Of a DNA stretch of 56,445 bases, positions 48,794 through 56,445 are shown piece after piece. How positions within the stretch are numbered: the first letter of the stretch is position 1; each line of letters opens with the position of its first letter. Below the pieces are notes generated by a model. That model made no database searches and was not told where the DNA came from. It saw nothing but the letters and a program-made list of their open reading frames with translations. The DNA comes from JANQKX01 sp039028695 (lineage in GTDB: Bacteria; Pseudomonadota; Alphaproteobacteria; Kiloniellales; Kiloniellaceae), in contig JBCCHN010000021.1 in the NCBI GenBank assembly GCA_039028695.1, forward strand, positions 1 to 56,445. The letters run 5' to 3'. The position numbers and the translations under genes are program-made.

Positions 48794-50086
48794 TTGGCGC
48801 GGGTACTATCACGGTTAGGTTTACCCAAAGTCGTCATGAAGTATGCCTTAGGGGCGCTGGGTTTGGCCCTTTTTGGGCCATCGGCGGCCCTTGCTGCAGA
48901 TCCGACGGAAACCCAAGGTGGCCGCATATCCCTGATTCCTGGGGATCTGGCGGCTCCTTATGCCAGCCCCAGCGTTAGTAATTCGGCACGTATCATTCCC
49001 CGTCCGCCAGGTGTGGCGCCTCAGGTCCCGTCGGGCTTTCAGGCCAATCTCTTCGCCGAAGGGCTGAACCATGCCCGCTGGTTGGCCGTGGCCCCCAATG
49101 GCGATGTTTTCTTGGCCGAGCCCGCTTTGGACCAGATTACAATTTTGCGCGATCAAAACGGCGACGGCCAGGCTGATTTGATCCGTGCCTTCGCCTCAGG
49201 ATTTGAATCGCCCCACGGTATGGCTTTCGCGCCGGGCTGGCTCTATGTGGCTGATTTGGAAGGGATCTGGCGGATAGCCTATGATGATGGGGATACGAGC
49301 GCAGGGGGCGAGTCCGAGCGTATCACCCCGTCTGGCGCTTTTGGTGCGCCCGGCGGGCACTGGACCCGTAACATCGCGCTTAGCCCTGATGGCGGCAAGA
49401 TCTATGCGGCCATCGGAAGCCGGGGAAACATTGAGGAGGAACCCTTGCCCCGGGCTAGCGTTCAGGTCTTTAACGTTGATGGGAGCGACCAAGAAACTTT
49501 CGCCTGGGGTCTGCGCAATCCGCTGGGAATCGCCTTTGCCCCGCAAAGCGAAGATCTCTATGTGGTGGTGAATGAACGGGACGACATGGGCGACGACCTG
49601 GTGCCCGACTACCTGACCCGCATCCAAAAAGGCGAGTTTTTCGGCTGGCCCTATGCCTATATCGGCCCCAATCCCCAGCCGGGTTCCGCCGAGCCAAGGC
49701 CTGATTTGGTAGACCTTACCGAAGTTCCTGGTCTGTTATTCTGTATTTATTACAAGTCATTGGGATTATATTTTAATAAACAACATTAGGTAGCGGATGG
49801 GGCTACGGCCCTGTTCCCGGAAAGCTATTACGGCGATGCGTTTGTCGCGCTCCATGGGTCCTGGAACTCGGCGGAGCCGAGCGGCTATTTCGTCGCCCGC
49901 ATGCCCTTTGAGGCGGGGCGTCCCCTGGACTACTACGAGACCTTTGCCACGGGTTTCCGGCTGGGCGGTGAACGACGGGCCGAGGTTTGGGGGAGGCCTG
50001 TGGGCCTCGCTATCGCTCGGAACGGCGCCCTTTTGATCGCCGATGACGCCGGCGACACCATCTGGCGGGTTGTCCCGCAAAACTAA
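48794..50086 (+). pseudogene. Interrupted PQQ-type sorbosone/glucose dehydrogenase
   Basis: An exported six-bladed-propeller dehydrogenase gene (signal peptide about MKYALGALGLALFGPSAALA) with family phrases NHARWLAVAPNGDVFLAEP, RNIALSPDGGKIYAAIGSRG, FAWGLRNPLGIAFAP and, after the break, YGDAFVALHGSWN and GRPVGLAIARNGALLIADDA. An in-frame TAG at 49787-49789 splits it; both parts stay in the same frame. The residues just before the stop align in position with the family's LFxAHSAxLGL but read LFCIYYKSLGL, so the catalytic-loop region is ruined as well. That 54-base patch (49736-49789) is about 20% GC by my count. The start could be TTG 48794, with GGGAG upstream, or ATG 48836. Confidence 0.8.
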
Positions 50087-50121
50087 AAGGCCAACCGGAT
50101 ATTAACGGCCGGCATTAAAAC

Positions 50122-50358
50122 TCAGTTAAGGTAAGCCTGGCATTTTAGGCAAATGCAAATTGGACAAAGTCTCGCCGGTTTAGGTCCCGCCTTTCTACAG
50201 GCGCTGCAAGGCTCGACCGGCGCCCCGCAAACATCACAAAGTGCGACAACCTCAGTCCCGGGCGCCAAGAGGGCCGGCGATGTGACACCTAATCTGGAAG
50301 GCGCCAAGGAAGCCCTTGACGCCGGTCGGCCGACCCGTCGTGGCAGCTTCTTGGACAT
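50122..50358 (-). CDS. Cysteine-rich zinc-ribbon-like mini-protein
   Basis: A 78-residue protein: basic, disordered N-terminal half and a C-terminal half with four Cys pairs (CDVC, CSAC, CPIC, CLKC) that could bind one or two zinc ions. No enzyme motif. The alternative plus-strand ORF over the same bases lacks any recognisable pattern, while the Cys spacing supports the minus strand. The ribosome-binding site is weak. A role as a small nucleic-acid or protein binder is possible; no family is named. Confidence 0.55.
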   Translation of the reverse strand: MSKKLPRRVGRPASRASLAPSRLGVTSPALLAPGTEVVALCDVCGAPVEPCSACRKAGPKPARLCPICICLKCQAYLN

Positions 50359-50466
50359 AAGGGCCTAGTCCAGGCAATCACGGGGTAATGTGGCGCAGCA
50401 CTTAGGGTGTGGGAAGTGCAGATCAGATGGCTTGCCGATCCGTGCGGCCTGGGTCAAAGTAAATTC

Positions 50467-51087
50467 ATGACCGATCGTGACTCTTCATCTGAGCCTCATG
50501 CCGCTCACATAAGTGAAGCCTCTAGTCCGGATGGTTCAGGCTCGGCGGAACGCTTTGCCCGGCGCGTGCCCGCGGGCGATGATCGGACGCGCCTGGTCTG
50601 TAATGACTGCGGGTTTGTCGCATATGAGAATCCCAAGATCGTCGTGGGCTCTGTGGCGACTTGGGAGGGCGGGATTTTGCTGTGCCGACGGGCCATTCCG
50701 CCCCGCGAAGGCTATTGGACCTTGCCCGCCGGCTATCTGGAATTAAACGAGTCGACCGCCGATGGTGCCCGGCGCGAAGCCCTCGAGGAGGCCGGGGCGG
50801 AGCTCGAAATCGATCAGCTGCTGGCCGTTTATTCGATCCCACGCCTCAGCCAAGTTCAGCTCATCTATCGGGCCCGGCTTCTTAACCCCGATGTGGAGGC
50901 GGGTATCGAAACTCAGGAATTGGATATCTTTGACTGGCCCAGCATCCCTTGGGATGACCTGGCTTTCCCCTCGGTACACTGGGCGCTGGGCCACTATGCG
51001 GAAACCCGCGACCACGCCATCTTCGCCCCTCGCAGCAATCCCCCCGGCGAGGAGGGCAATATGCCCAGGATCGCCAAAAAAGCCTGA
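50467..51087 (+). CDS. NUDIX hydrolase with N-terminal zinc ribbon
   Basis: A 206-residue NUDIX hydrolase. The Nudix box GYLELNESTADGARREALEE continuing AGAEL fits GX5EX7REUXEEXGU exactly. It is preceded by a short zinc-ribbon-like CNDCGFVAYENPKIVVG, a combination seen in NADH pyrophosphatase-like and ADP-ribose-hydrolase-like members. The first 45 residues are polar and poorly conserved. The ATG at 50467 is chosen over an in-frame upstream ATG because it gives the usual family length. The exact nucleotide substrate is unclear. Confidence 0.9.
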   Translation: MTDRDSSSEPHAAHISEASSPDGSGSAERFARRVPAGDDRTRLVCNDCGFVAYENPKIVVGSVATWEGGILLCRRAIPPREGYWTLPAGYLELNESTADGARREALEEAGAELEIDQLLAVYSIPRLSQVQLIYRARLLNPDVEAGIETQELDIFDWPSIPWDDLAFPSVHWALGHYAETRDHAIFAPRSNPPGEEGNMPRIAKKA

Positions 51088-51108
51088 GGTGGCGGCATTT
51101 GGGCTTGA

Positions 51109-51128
51109 TAAAAACCCCGCATAGCGGG
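51109..51128 (-). terminator. Rho-independent terminator
   Basis: On the minus strand CCCGC-TAT-GCGGG (51116-51128) is followed by GTTTTTAT. It lies 12 bases after the stop of the minus-strand gene at 51140 and probably ends it; on the plus strand it lacks a T-run. Confidence 0.75.
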
Positions 51129-51139
51129 CGAATTAAGCT

Positions 51140-51931
51140 TTACAGGCTATTGGCCAAATCGTTGTTCGTCAGCCAACCAAGAATAGGCTCATCGCTGGTG
51201 CCGGTCTGGGTGACGATGACATCCTGACTTCCGGCTTTTTCACGCAGGCTCGCCCTCGCATCTTCAAGAGTGCCGTCTATTGCAACAAAGGCAACGGCGT
51301 TCAACCCGACATTTGCCCTATTGTTATCATGGTCTAGAAAATCCAGCAGACTTGGGTTTTGAGTCTGAGTCTGACCGGGTGATTGGCCCGGATATTGGCC
51401 CTGTGTTTGACTCAGATACTCGGTAATTAAACTCTTGTGAATTAGATAGCGGATGGTTTTGGATTGATTTAGGACGGGCAAACGGCTGATGGGTCCGACC
51501 ATTTTATTTGTCAGGGCAGTTAATTCCACCTCCGCTTCTGCCATGCCATCAGGGAGCATATAAATCGTCATCTGATTTCGAGGGCGCATTTTCTCGCTCA
51601 CGATGCCTGTGTAGTGCAGATCGGCCGGCCCTTTGGCCAATTCCAATGCGGCCCGGGTCTCTTGCCCTGCCGATTCAAAATTATCTCTTGTAAAATAGAA
51701 GGTTAGTACAATACCGACCCATGTGCCGAGCAGTGGAAGTATGGCGGAAAAAATGTATTTCGCTGTTTCTAGCTGGTGATTGGGGGCGTCTTTTTTCGTT
51801 GGGGTTACGTCAATGACATGCCAGGCCAAAGCGATCATCCCGACAATACACGTTGGGACTATCAATATTGCCAGCCAAAAGCGAGCTGGTTGCCCAAACA
51901 GCATTGGGGCCGATTTGGATGCCACAGTCAT
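51140..51931 (-). CDS. Two-helix membrane protein with CBS-like domain
   Basis: A 263-residue protein starting at ATG 51931 (AGGAG upstream). Two N-terminal membrane helices (FWLAILIVPTCIVGMIALAW and YIFSAILPLLGTWVGIVLTF) precede a soluble part in which MVGPISRLPVLNQSKTIRYL and DEPILGWLTNNDLANSL look like the two halves of a CBS pair. Between them lies a Gln/Gly/Pro-rich repeat (GQYPGQSPGQTQTQ). CBS pairs bind adenosyl ligands, so a membrane-tethered nucleotide sensor is a reasonable guess. It has its own terminator and lies beside an AT-rich region with another unknown membrane protein. Confidence 0.65.
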   Translation of the reverse strand: MTVASKSAPMLFGQPARFWLAILIVPTCIVGMIALAWHVIDVTPTKKDAPNHQLETAKYIFSAILPLLGTWVGIVLTFYFTRDNFESAGQETRAALELAKGPADLHYTGIVSEKMRPRNQMTIYMLPDGMAEAEVELTALTNKMVGPISRLPVLNQSKTIRYLIHKSLITEYLSQTQGQYPGQSPGQTQTQNPSLLDFLDHDNNRANVGLNAVAFVAIDGTLEDARASLREKAGSQDVIVTQTGTSDEPILGWLTNNDLANSL

Positions 51932-52052
51932 CAAAATCTCCTATTAGTATAAATTCTTTTTATTAACTAAAAAAATGATTGCAAAAATTTTCATAAAACG
52001 CAACGATAAATAAAATAAATTATAAAAATTGCGCGATTAGAGGGTCTTTCCG

Positions 52053-52139
52053 ATGTATCTGATCAAGGCTTGGGAGATCGATAACCTTGATCTGGTGGAA
52101 AGAGAAGACGCTGAAAGAAAGCGCCGAGGCCCTCAATAA
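52053..52139 (+). CDS. Short ORF upstream of large membrane protein
   Basis: A 28-codon ORF (starting MYLIKAWEIDNLDLVERED) with AGGG upstream ends 18 bases before the ATG at 52158. It is charged and could be a leader peptide or a remnant of a longer gene. Evidence is only its position and a plausible start. Confidence 0.25.
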   Translation: MYLIKAWEIDNLDLVEREDAERKRRGPQ

Positions 52140-52157
52140 TGGACGGGTGAACAGGCT

Positions 52158-53999
52158 ATGCTGGAAATTGAATTATTCGTATTTTTGCTGAGCGTGCTGG
52201 GTGGCTTTTATCTCTATCGACATGTAACTAAAGGTATTTCTGATCGTAAGAATTTACATGCATGGTTGCCTGAATTTCGAATTTGGGCACTATTCATTTT
52301 TGTTGTTCTATACTTATTTTCGCTAATTTCTTATTTTTTCAGCCCTAATTCTCTTCCCGGTGAACCGCTTTTCTACCTTTATGAGTTTTGGAAAAATGGT
52401 GTGCTTTCCCATGCCCTACTAGGGTTTATTTTCGGCTTTATTTTTGCCGATTGGGCTCGATATTTACTTGATCCAGAAAATCTTCTGAGCACCGATTCTC
52501 AACAGGTAGCACATCGTCGCTGGGGCTTTGTACTTCTAGCCATGTTTGTAGTTGGAGTGTTTGGTGATTCAGCTCGATTTTTAATAGCTAATTTGAGTGG
52601 AATTTCAACACCAGTAGGAAGCATTTCAATATCGCAATCGAGCCAGCAAGCAAATCGTACCATTGTAGCCACACCGCCTTCGGGTAAAGGCGGTAACCCA
52701 GGAAATGGAGTTCCTGGGGACGAACTGATCTTACTTAAATCAATTAAGGGGTTCATTTCGCGAGATGAAGTTTACTCGCGCTTGACCGGCTATCTTTCAG
52801 AACGTTCTGTAGATAGGAGAAAGTGGCAAAAATCTGCAGAAGAAATGATGGTACAACCGTTCTCGCCTTTAATTAAATGTATCGAAGAGCTGGCAGAAGT
52901 GCACACTGACGCTCAATACTTGCAGGCAATCACCAGCGATTTCTTTCATGATCTAGTAGCAGTCAGATTCAAATTGGAGGTTCAAAATAAAAAAGCCTTT
53001 GAATTGTCTGACGGTGAATTTGTTGAGCTATCGAATAGCTTTAACAAAATGATACGCCGCTTGGAAAATCAGGTAACTCAGGTGGGCATAGGGAATCATG
53101 AAGAAGGCGAGAAGTGTGGCAAGTCGATCTCGCTCAATCTATTGGAAAAGAGGTTTCGACCGCAGCAAGGTTCATTAGGGGTTACTCACAATGTTATTTC
53201 ACATCTTTTGGACCTAAATGCGCCCTATGGAGCGCTAATAATCTCAGCCTTTCTCTCGGCTGGCGGTTCGGAAGATACGGCCGCATTGGTTTTAGGCAAG
53301 TGGATAGATTACCAAGAATCTCTGTCGGAAGAAGAACCCCAAATTTCCAGGTGGCATCTAATCCGCGCATATATCCATCTTGGATTTATTTTAGAAAAGC
53401 TGGGAAACTACGACGCGCTTGTTTTAGTACTTCAACGCACTATACATCTCATGCGGGTGGTATATGCAGGTAGCCAAGAACCGCTTATCCATAACATCCA
53501 TAATTGGCAAAATAACTGTCCGAGTACGGAAAACGATCCAGACGGTTGGCATATTGATAGTCTAAATTTTACATTAATGACACAAGCCGACCAGCTAATC
53601 GAATATTCATTACAAACCAATCAGATCAGCCTGGATCTTCTCGAGCTAGCGAAATTCAATCAGCAGGTTGGATCACACTGTTATATTCATTTGGTGCCAT
53701 CTGACGTTGATTATTTTCGTGGCAGGTTTTTGGCAAATTATGGGATTTTGCTAATTGAACTCGCCGAGCGTGGACGTAAGACCAATATGTTATCTAATGA
53801 TGCAATTACTCGGCAATACTCGATCGCAAGGATCGCTCTCCGGCAAGCATTTGAGTTGCTTAAAGGCTATGAATTATCCCAAAGCTTCAAGGAAAAGACC
53901 GGCAAGGTCTCTGAGATAATATTAATGGATCGATTCTATGGCGATCAAATTTCACGCATTCGGAGTTATCTTGAACGGGCACAAGCCACCCACAACTAG
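52158..53999 (+). CDS. Large membrane protein of unknown function
   Basis: A 613-residue protein with about four N-terminal membrane helices (IELFVFLLSVLGGFYLY, LFIFVVLYLFSLISYFF, LLGFIFGFIFADWARYLL, GFVLLAMFVVGVFGDSARFL), a short low-complexity linker rich in Ser/Gly/Pro (TPPSGKGGNPGNGVPGDE), then about 420 residues of soluble helical repeat. Segments such as RWHLIRAYIHLGFILEKLGN and LALVLQRTIHLMR-type pairs suggest TPR-like helices. No catalytic motif was recognised. Codon use and composition are clearly more AT-rich than most of the window, and the gene may have been acquired. It is divergent from the CBS-like membrane protein across an AT-rich 226-base gap (51932-52157). Confidence 0.7.
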   Translation: MLEIELFVFLLSVLGGFYLYRHVTKGISDRKNLHAWLPEFRIWALFIFVVLYLFSLISYFFSPNSLPGEPLFYLYEFWKNGVLSHALLGFIFGFIFADWARYLLDPENLLSTDSQQVAHRRWGFVLLAMFVVGVFGDSARFLIANLSGISTPVGSISISQSSQQANRTIVATPPSGKGGNPGNGVPGDELILLKSIKGFISRDEVYSRLTGYLSERSVDRRKWQKSAEEMMVQPFSPLIKCIEELAEVHTDAQYLQAITSDFFHDLVAVRFKLEVQNKKAFELSDGEFVELSNSFNKMIRRLENQVTQVGIGNHEEGEKCGKSISLNLLEKRFRPQQGSLGVTHNVISHLLDLNAPYGALIISAFLSAGGSEDTAALVLGKWIDYQESLSEEEPQISRWHLIRAYIHLGFILEKLGNYDALVLVLQRTIHLMRVVYAGSQEPLIHNIHNWQNNCPSTENDPDGWHIDSLNFTLMTQADQLIEYSLQTNQISLDLLELAKFNQQVGSHCYIHLVPSDVDYFRGRFLANYGILLIELAERGRKTNMLSNDAITRQYSIARIALRQAFELLKGYELSQSFKEKTGKVSEIILMDRFYGDQISRIRSYLERAQATHN

Positions 54000-54061
54000 G
54001 CTTCATAATTAGCCTTCAGTTCATGGCTGAAATCGTCTCAGTGCATTAGCGAAGAATGCAT

Positions 54062-54145
54062 TTATGGCAAGTACGTGCCTGCCAAAGTAGCTATTGGAGA
54101 CGCCATGGTCGCCAGCAGTAGAGCCAATGTGAATAGCTTTTTCAT
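54062..54145 (-). CDS. 27-residue signal-peptide-like ORF
   Basis: An ATG at 54145, with GAGG about six bases upstream, opens a 27-residue peptide that looks like a complete Sec signal (MKKLFTLALLLATMASP, then an Ala-Thr-Leu-Ala cleavage-type end) followed by only about five residues and a stop. It may be a secreted micropeptide or the start of a decayed exported protein. The surrounding 380 bases (54001-54381) hold nothing else recognisable. Confidence 0.45.
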   Translation of the reverse strand: MKKLFTLALLLATMASPIATLAGTYLP

Positions 54146-54381
54146 CACACACCTCATAAGAGAGAATGTATAGTATTATATAACCGGTCTATTGTTCAAG
54201 CTGAATCTTAAAAAAATGTGGCGATTCAAGCCTTAACCAAAAAAAGTTCCGCAACATAGATCGATTTTTCGTTTTTGGCTCTTAATTGGCTCCTTATCTC
54301 TGCGAACTCCGCGAAAAACATTGATATACTCAGGTAAGATTTGGGCTTCCAGCGGAGGCGATAACCACTAAACCCACCCCC

Positions 54382-56445
54382 TCACGCCCGCAGCCTTTCG
54401 TTCTTCGGGTCGTAGGCCGGGTCGGCCAGGACGGTGGCGCGGCGGGGGTGGCCGAGGATTTCCACGTCGAATTGGGTGCCGGGGGCCACATATTTGGGCT
54501 CCACGTAGGCAAAGCCTAGACTTTTGCCGGTCCGGTGGCCGTAGCCGCCCGAGGTGGTGACGCCGATGGCCCGGCCGTCATCCAGAACCGCTTCGCCGCC
54601 CACCATGTCGGCATTGTCCGCCGCCACTTCCAGGTAAACCAGTTGAATCTCAACTCCGTCCTGCTTGCGCTGCAGGGTGGCCGCCTTGCCGTTGAAATCC
54701 TCCTTGGCGAAGCCGACAAAGCGTTCCATATCAGCCTCGATCAGCGTGATCTCGTTGGTCAGCTCGGCGCCCCAGCCCCGATAGGCCTTTTCGATGCGCA
54801 AGGAATTGACCGCATAGGCACCGAAATTGGCGATACCGAATTCCTGGCCAGCTTCCCAAAGCGCTTCGTATAGTTCGAGCATGCGGTCCATGGGGTGGTG
54901 CAGCTCCCAGCCCAGCTCGCCCACATAGTTGACCCTCAGCGCCCGGGTCGGCACACCGGCGATGGAGATCTCCTGTGCGGTGAGCCAGCGGAAACAGGCA
55001 TTGGACAGATCGGCATCGGTTAGTTTGGCCAGCAAATCACGGGATTTGGGGCCGGCTAGAACCAGAACGCCCCAACTGTCGGTGATGTTGGTCACGCTGA
55101 CGTCTTCGCCTGCTTTAATCGCTTGGCTTAAATGGTCCATGTCGCGCAGTTCGTTGGCCGCGCCTGACAGCAGGTAGAAATGATCGTCGGCCAGGCGGGT
55201 CATGGTGACTTCGCCGGAAATGCGCCCCTGTTTGGAGAGGATGTGAGCTAGGCCGACGCTGCCGATTTTCGATGGTATCTTGTTGGCGCAGACCCGGTTC
55301 AAAAAGGCCGCCGCATCGGAGCCGGTCACCTGGAACTTGGCAAAGCTGGACAGATCCATGACGCCGACGCGCTCCTGGACGGCGCGGCATTCCTCAGCCA
55401 CCAGGTCAAAGGTGTTGCTGCGGCCCAGGCCCAAAGTCTCCTCCCGGCCGTCGATGGAGAACCACTTGGGCCGCTCCCAGCCGAAGGCCTCGGTGTGAAC
55501 CGCACCCTGGGCTTTCAGTTTTTCATACAAGGGAGTCGTTCGCGACGGGCGTGCGGCCATGCGCTCTTCGCCCGGCAGGTGCAGGATATACATGTGCTCA
55601 TAGTCCTCGTGGGACTTGGCCTTCGTATAGGCGCCGGGGGCATAGTTGCCGAAACGCCGCGGGTCCAGGCCGGCCATGTTGATCTCCGAATCGCCATGCA
55701 CCATCCACTGAGCCAGATATTTGCCGCACCCGGCGCCTTGGGCGATGCCGATGGCCGAGCCGGCGCACATCCAAAAGTTTTCCACCCCGGCGGCGGGGCC
55801 AAGCAGGGGATTGTTATCGGGTGTGTGGGGAATGGCGCCGCAGACCACCCGCTTTAGGCCCGCCTCGGCCCAGATGGGCATGCGCTCCATGACTCGTTCT
55901 ATATAGATCGAAAGGCGGTCGAAATTAGCTTCGAAAAGCTCGTTCTCGGAGGTCCACTCTGGCCAGCCGTCCCGATGGGTCCAGCATTCGGCCGACTCGC
56001 CGGTTTCATAGATACCGATCAGGCCCGCTTTTTGCTCTTGCCGGTAATAGGCGGAGGGGTAGGGGTCCCGCATCACCGGCATTTCCTCGTCCCGCTCGAT
56101 GAACTCCTTGATGGGTTCGGTGACGATATAGGTGTGCTCCATGTTGGTGATGGGCACATCGCAGCCCAGCATTTGGGCCACCTGGCGGGCGTAGCACCCG
56201 GCCGCGTTGACGACGTGCTCGCAGGTCACGTTGCCCTGCTCGGTGATAACCTCGAATTCGCCGCTGGGCAGCTTTTTAATATCCAGAACGCGGTTGTGGC
56301 GAACGATCTCGGCGCCCATGTCGCGGGCGCCCTTGGCCAGGGCATTACAGCAACCGGCCGGATCCACGTGGCCGTCGTCGTAGGTCCAAGCGCCGGCGAT
56401 AACCCCTTCGGTGGTGACGAAGGGATTGACCTTCTTGATCTCGTC
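54382..56445 (-). CDS. FAD oxidoreductase/GcvT fusion (dimethylglycine or sarcosine dehydrogenase type), 5' truncated
   Basis: The frame is open to the right edge, so the N-terminus, including the FAD-binding GxGxxG, lies outside the window. At least 687 residues are present. The first 330 continue a DAO-type FAD oxidoreductase (VVNAAGCYARQVAQMLG, CGAIPHTPDNNPLLGPAAG, FWMCAGSAIGIAQGAGCGK). The rest is a GcvT-like folate-binding domain (RTTPLYEKLKAQGAV, VGVMDLSSFAKFQVTGSDAA, RIEKAYRGWGAELTNEI). This two-domain design oxidises N-methyl-glycine derivatives and transfers the one-carbon unit to tetrahydrofolate. Dimethylglycine or sarcosine is the likely substrate; motif evidence alone does not choose. 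Confidence 0.88.
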   Translation of the reverse strand, partial: DEIKKVNPFVTTEGVIAGAWTYDDGHVDPAGCCNALAKGARDMGAEIVRHNRVLDIKKLPSGEFEVITEQGNVTCEHVVNAAGCYARQVAQMLGCDVPITNMEHTYIVTEPIKEFIERDEEMPVMRDPYPSAYYRQEQKAGLIGIYETGESAECWTHRDGWPEWTSENELFEANFDRLSIYIERVMERMPIWAEAGLKRVVCGAIPHTPDNNPLLGPAAGVENFWMCAGSAIGIAQGAGCGKYLAQWMVHGDSEINMAGLDPRRFGNYAPGAYTKAKSHEDYEHMYILHLPGEERMAARPSRTTPLYEKLKAQGAVHTEAFGWERPKWFSIDGREETLGLGRSNTFDLVAEECRAVQERVGVMDLSSFAKFQVTGSDAAAFLNRVCANKIPSKIGSVGLAHILSKQGRISGEVTMTRLADDHFYLLSGAANELRDMDHLSQAIKAGEDVSVTNITDSWGVLVLAGPKSRDLLAKLTDADLSNACFRWLTAQEISIAGVPTRALRVNYVGELGWELHHPMDRMLELYEALWEAGQEFGIANFGAYAVNSLRIEKAYRGWGAELTNEITLIEADMERFVGFAKEDFNGKAATLQRKQDGVEIQLVYLEVAADNADMVGGEAVLDDGRAIGVTTSGGYGHRTGKSLGFAYVEPKYVAPGTQFDVEILGHPRRATVLADPAYDPKNERLRA

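Noticed and set aside
49790..50086. Separate small gene after the dehydrogenase stop
   Set aside because: It continues the same frame and the same family alignment as the upstream part, so it is the broken end of one gene.

Overview
The window looks like chromosomal DNA of an alphaproteobacterium, probably Rhodospirillales-like. The signs are the alphaproteobacterial forms of AddA and AddB, the tsaE-amgK-murU-addB-addA-trxA run, a Suv3-like helicase followed by an S4-domain protein, a DUF2336 gene beside a PAS histidine kinase, and an Mla-type transporter whose permease carries a STAS domain. The assignment rests on gene content read by eye, without any database search.

Layout. 1-5.9 kb: a small unknown gene with a clear terminator, a solitary PurD-like ATP-grasp enzyme, and a minus-strand run of envelope genes (lipoprotein, small membrane protein, small secreted protein, propeller/M23-like protein). 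5.9-7.1 kb: a LuxR-type regulator with no luxI gene in view. 7.1-18.8 kb: an accessory block that ends at the 3' end of a tRNA-Arg(CCG). It holds a small unknown protein plus SNF2 helicase pair, a pyruvoyl-decarboxylase-like protein, a SprT-like metallopeptidase, a 1332-residue SMC/Rad50-like ATPase carrying two C-terminal LexA/S24-like domains, and a RepA-like ATPase operon with repeats and hairpins. 19-36.9 kb: core genes (htpG, RNA helicase, S4 protein, tsaE, amgK, murU, addB, addA, trxA, amn, an M20 deacylase). 37-42 kb: an acidic protein and the Mla lipid-transport operon. 42.4-48.6 kb: FAA hydrolase, pgk, azlCD, and a DUF2336/histidine-kinase pair. 48.8-56.4 kb: a sugar dehydrogenase gene broken by an amber stop in an AT-rich patch, a cysteine-rich mini-protein, a NUDIX hydrolase, an AT-rich patch with two unknown membrane proteins, a 27-residue signal-peptide-like ORF, and a truncated FAD oxidoreductase/GcvT fusion running off the right end.

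How the genes fit together. AmgK and MurU form the anomeric-kinase/uridylyltransferase shortcut for recycling MurNAc. AddA and AddB are the two halves of the double-strand-break helicase-nuclease. MlaE, MlaF, MlaD and the lipoprotein form one lipid-trafficking ABC system. AzlC and AzlD form an amino-acid exporter.

The best candidate for an undescribed system is the 7.1-18.7 kb block, above all the SMC-like ATPase fused to two S24 domains. Only the second S24 copy keeps a recognisable Ser/Lys dyad. This suggests, as inference, an ATPase whose state could be switched by LexA-like self-cleavage after DNA damage or phage attack.
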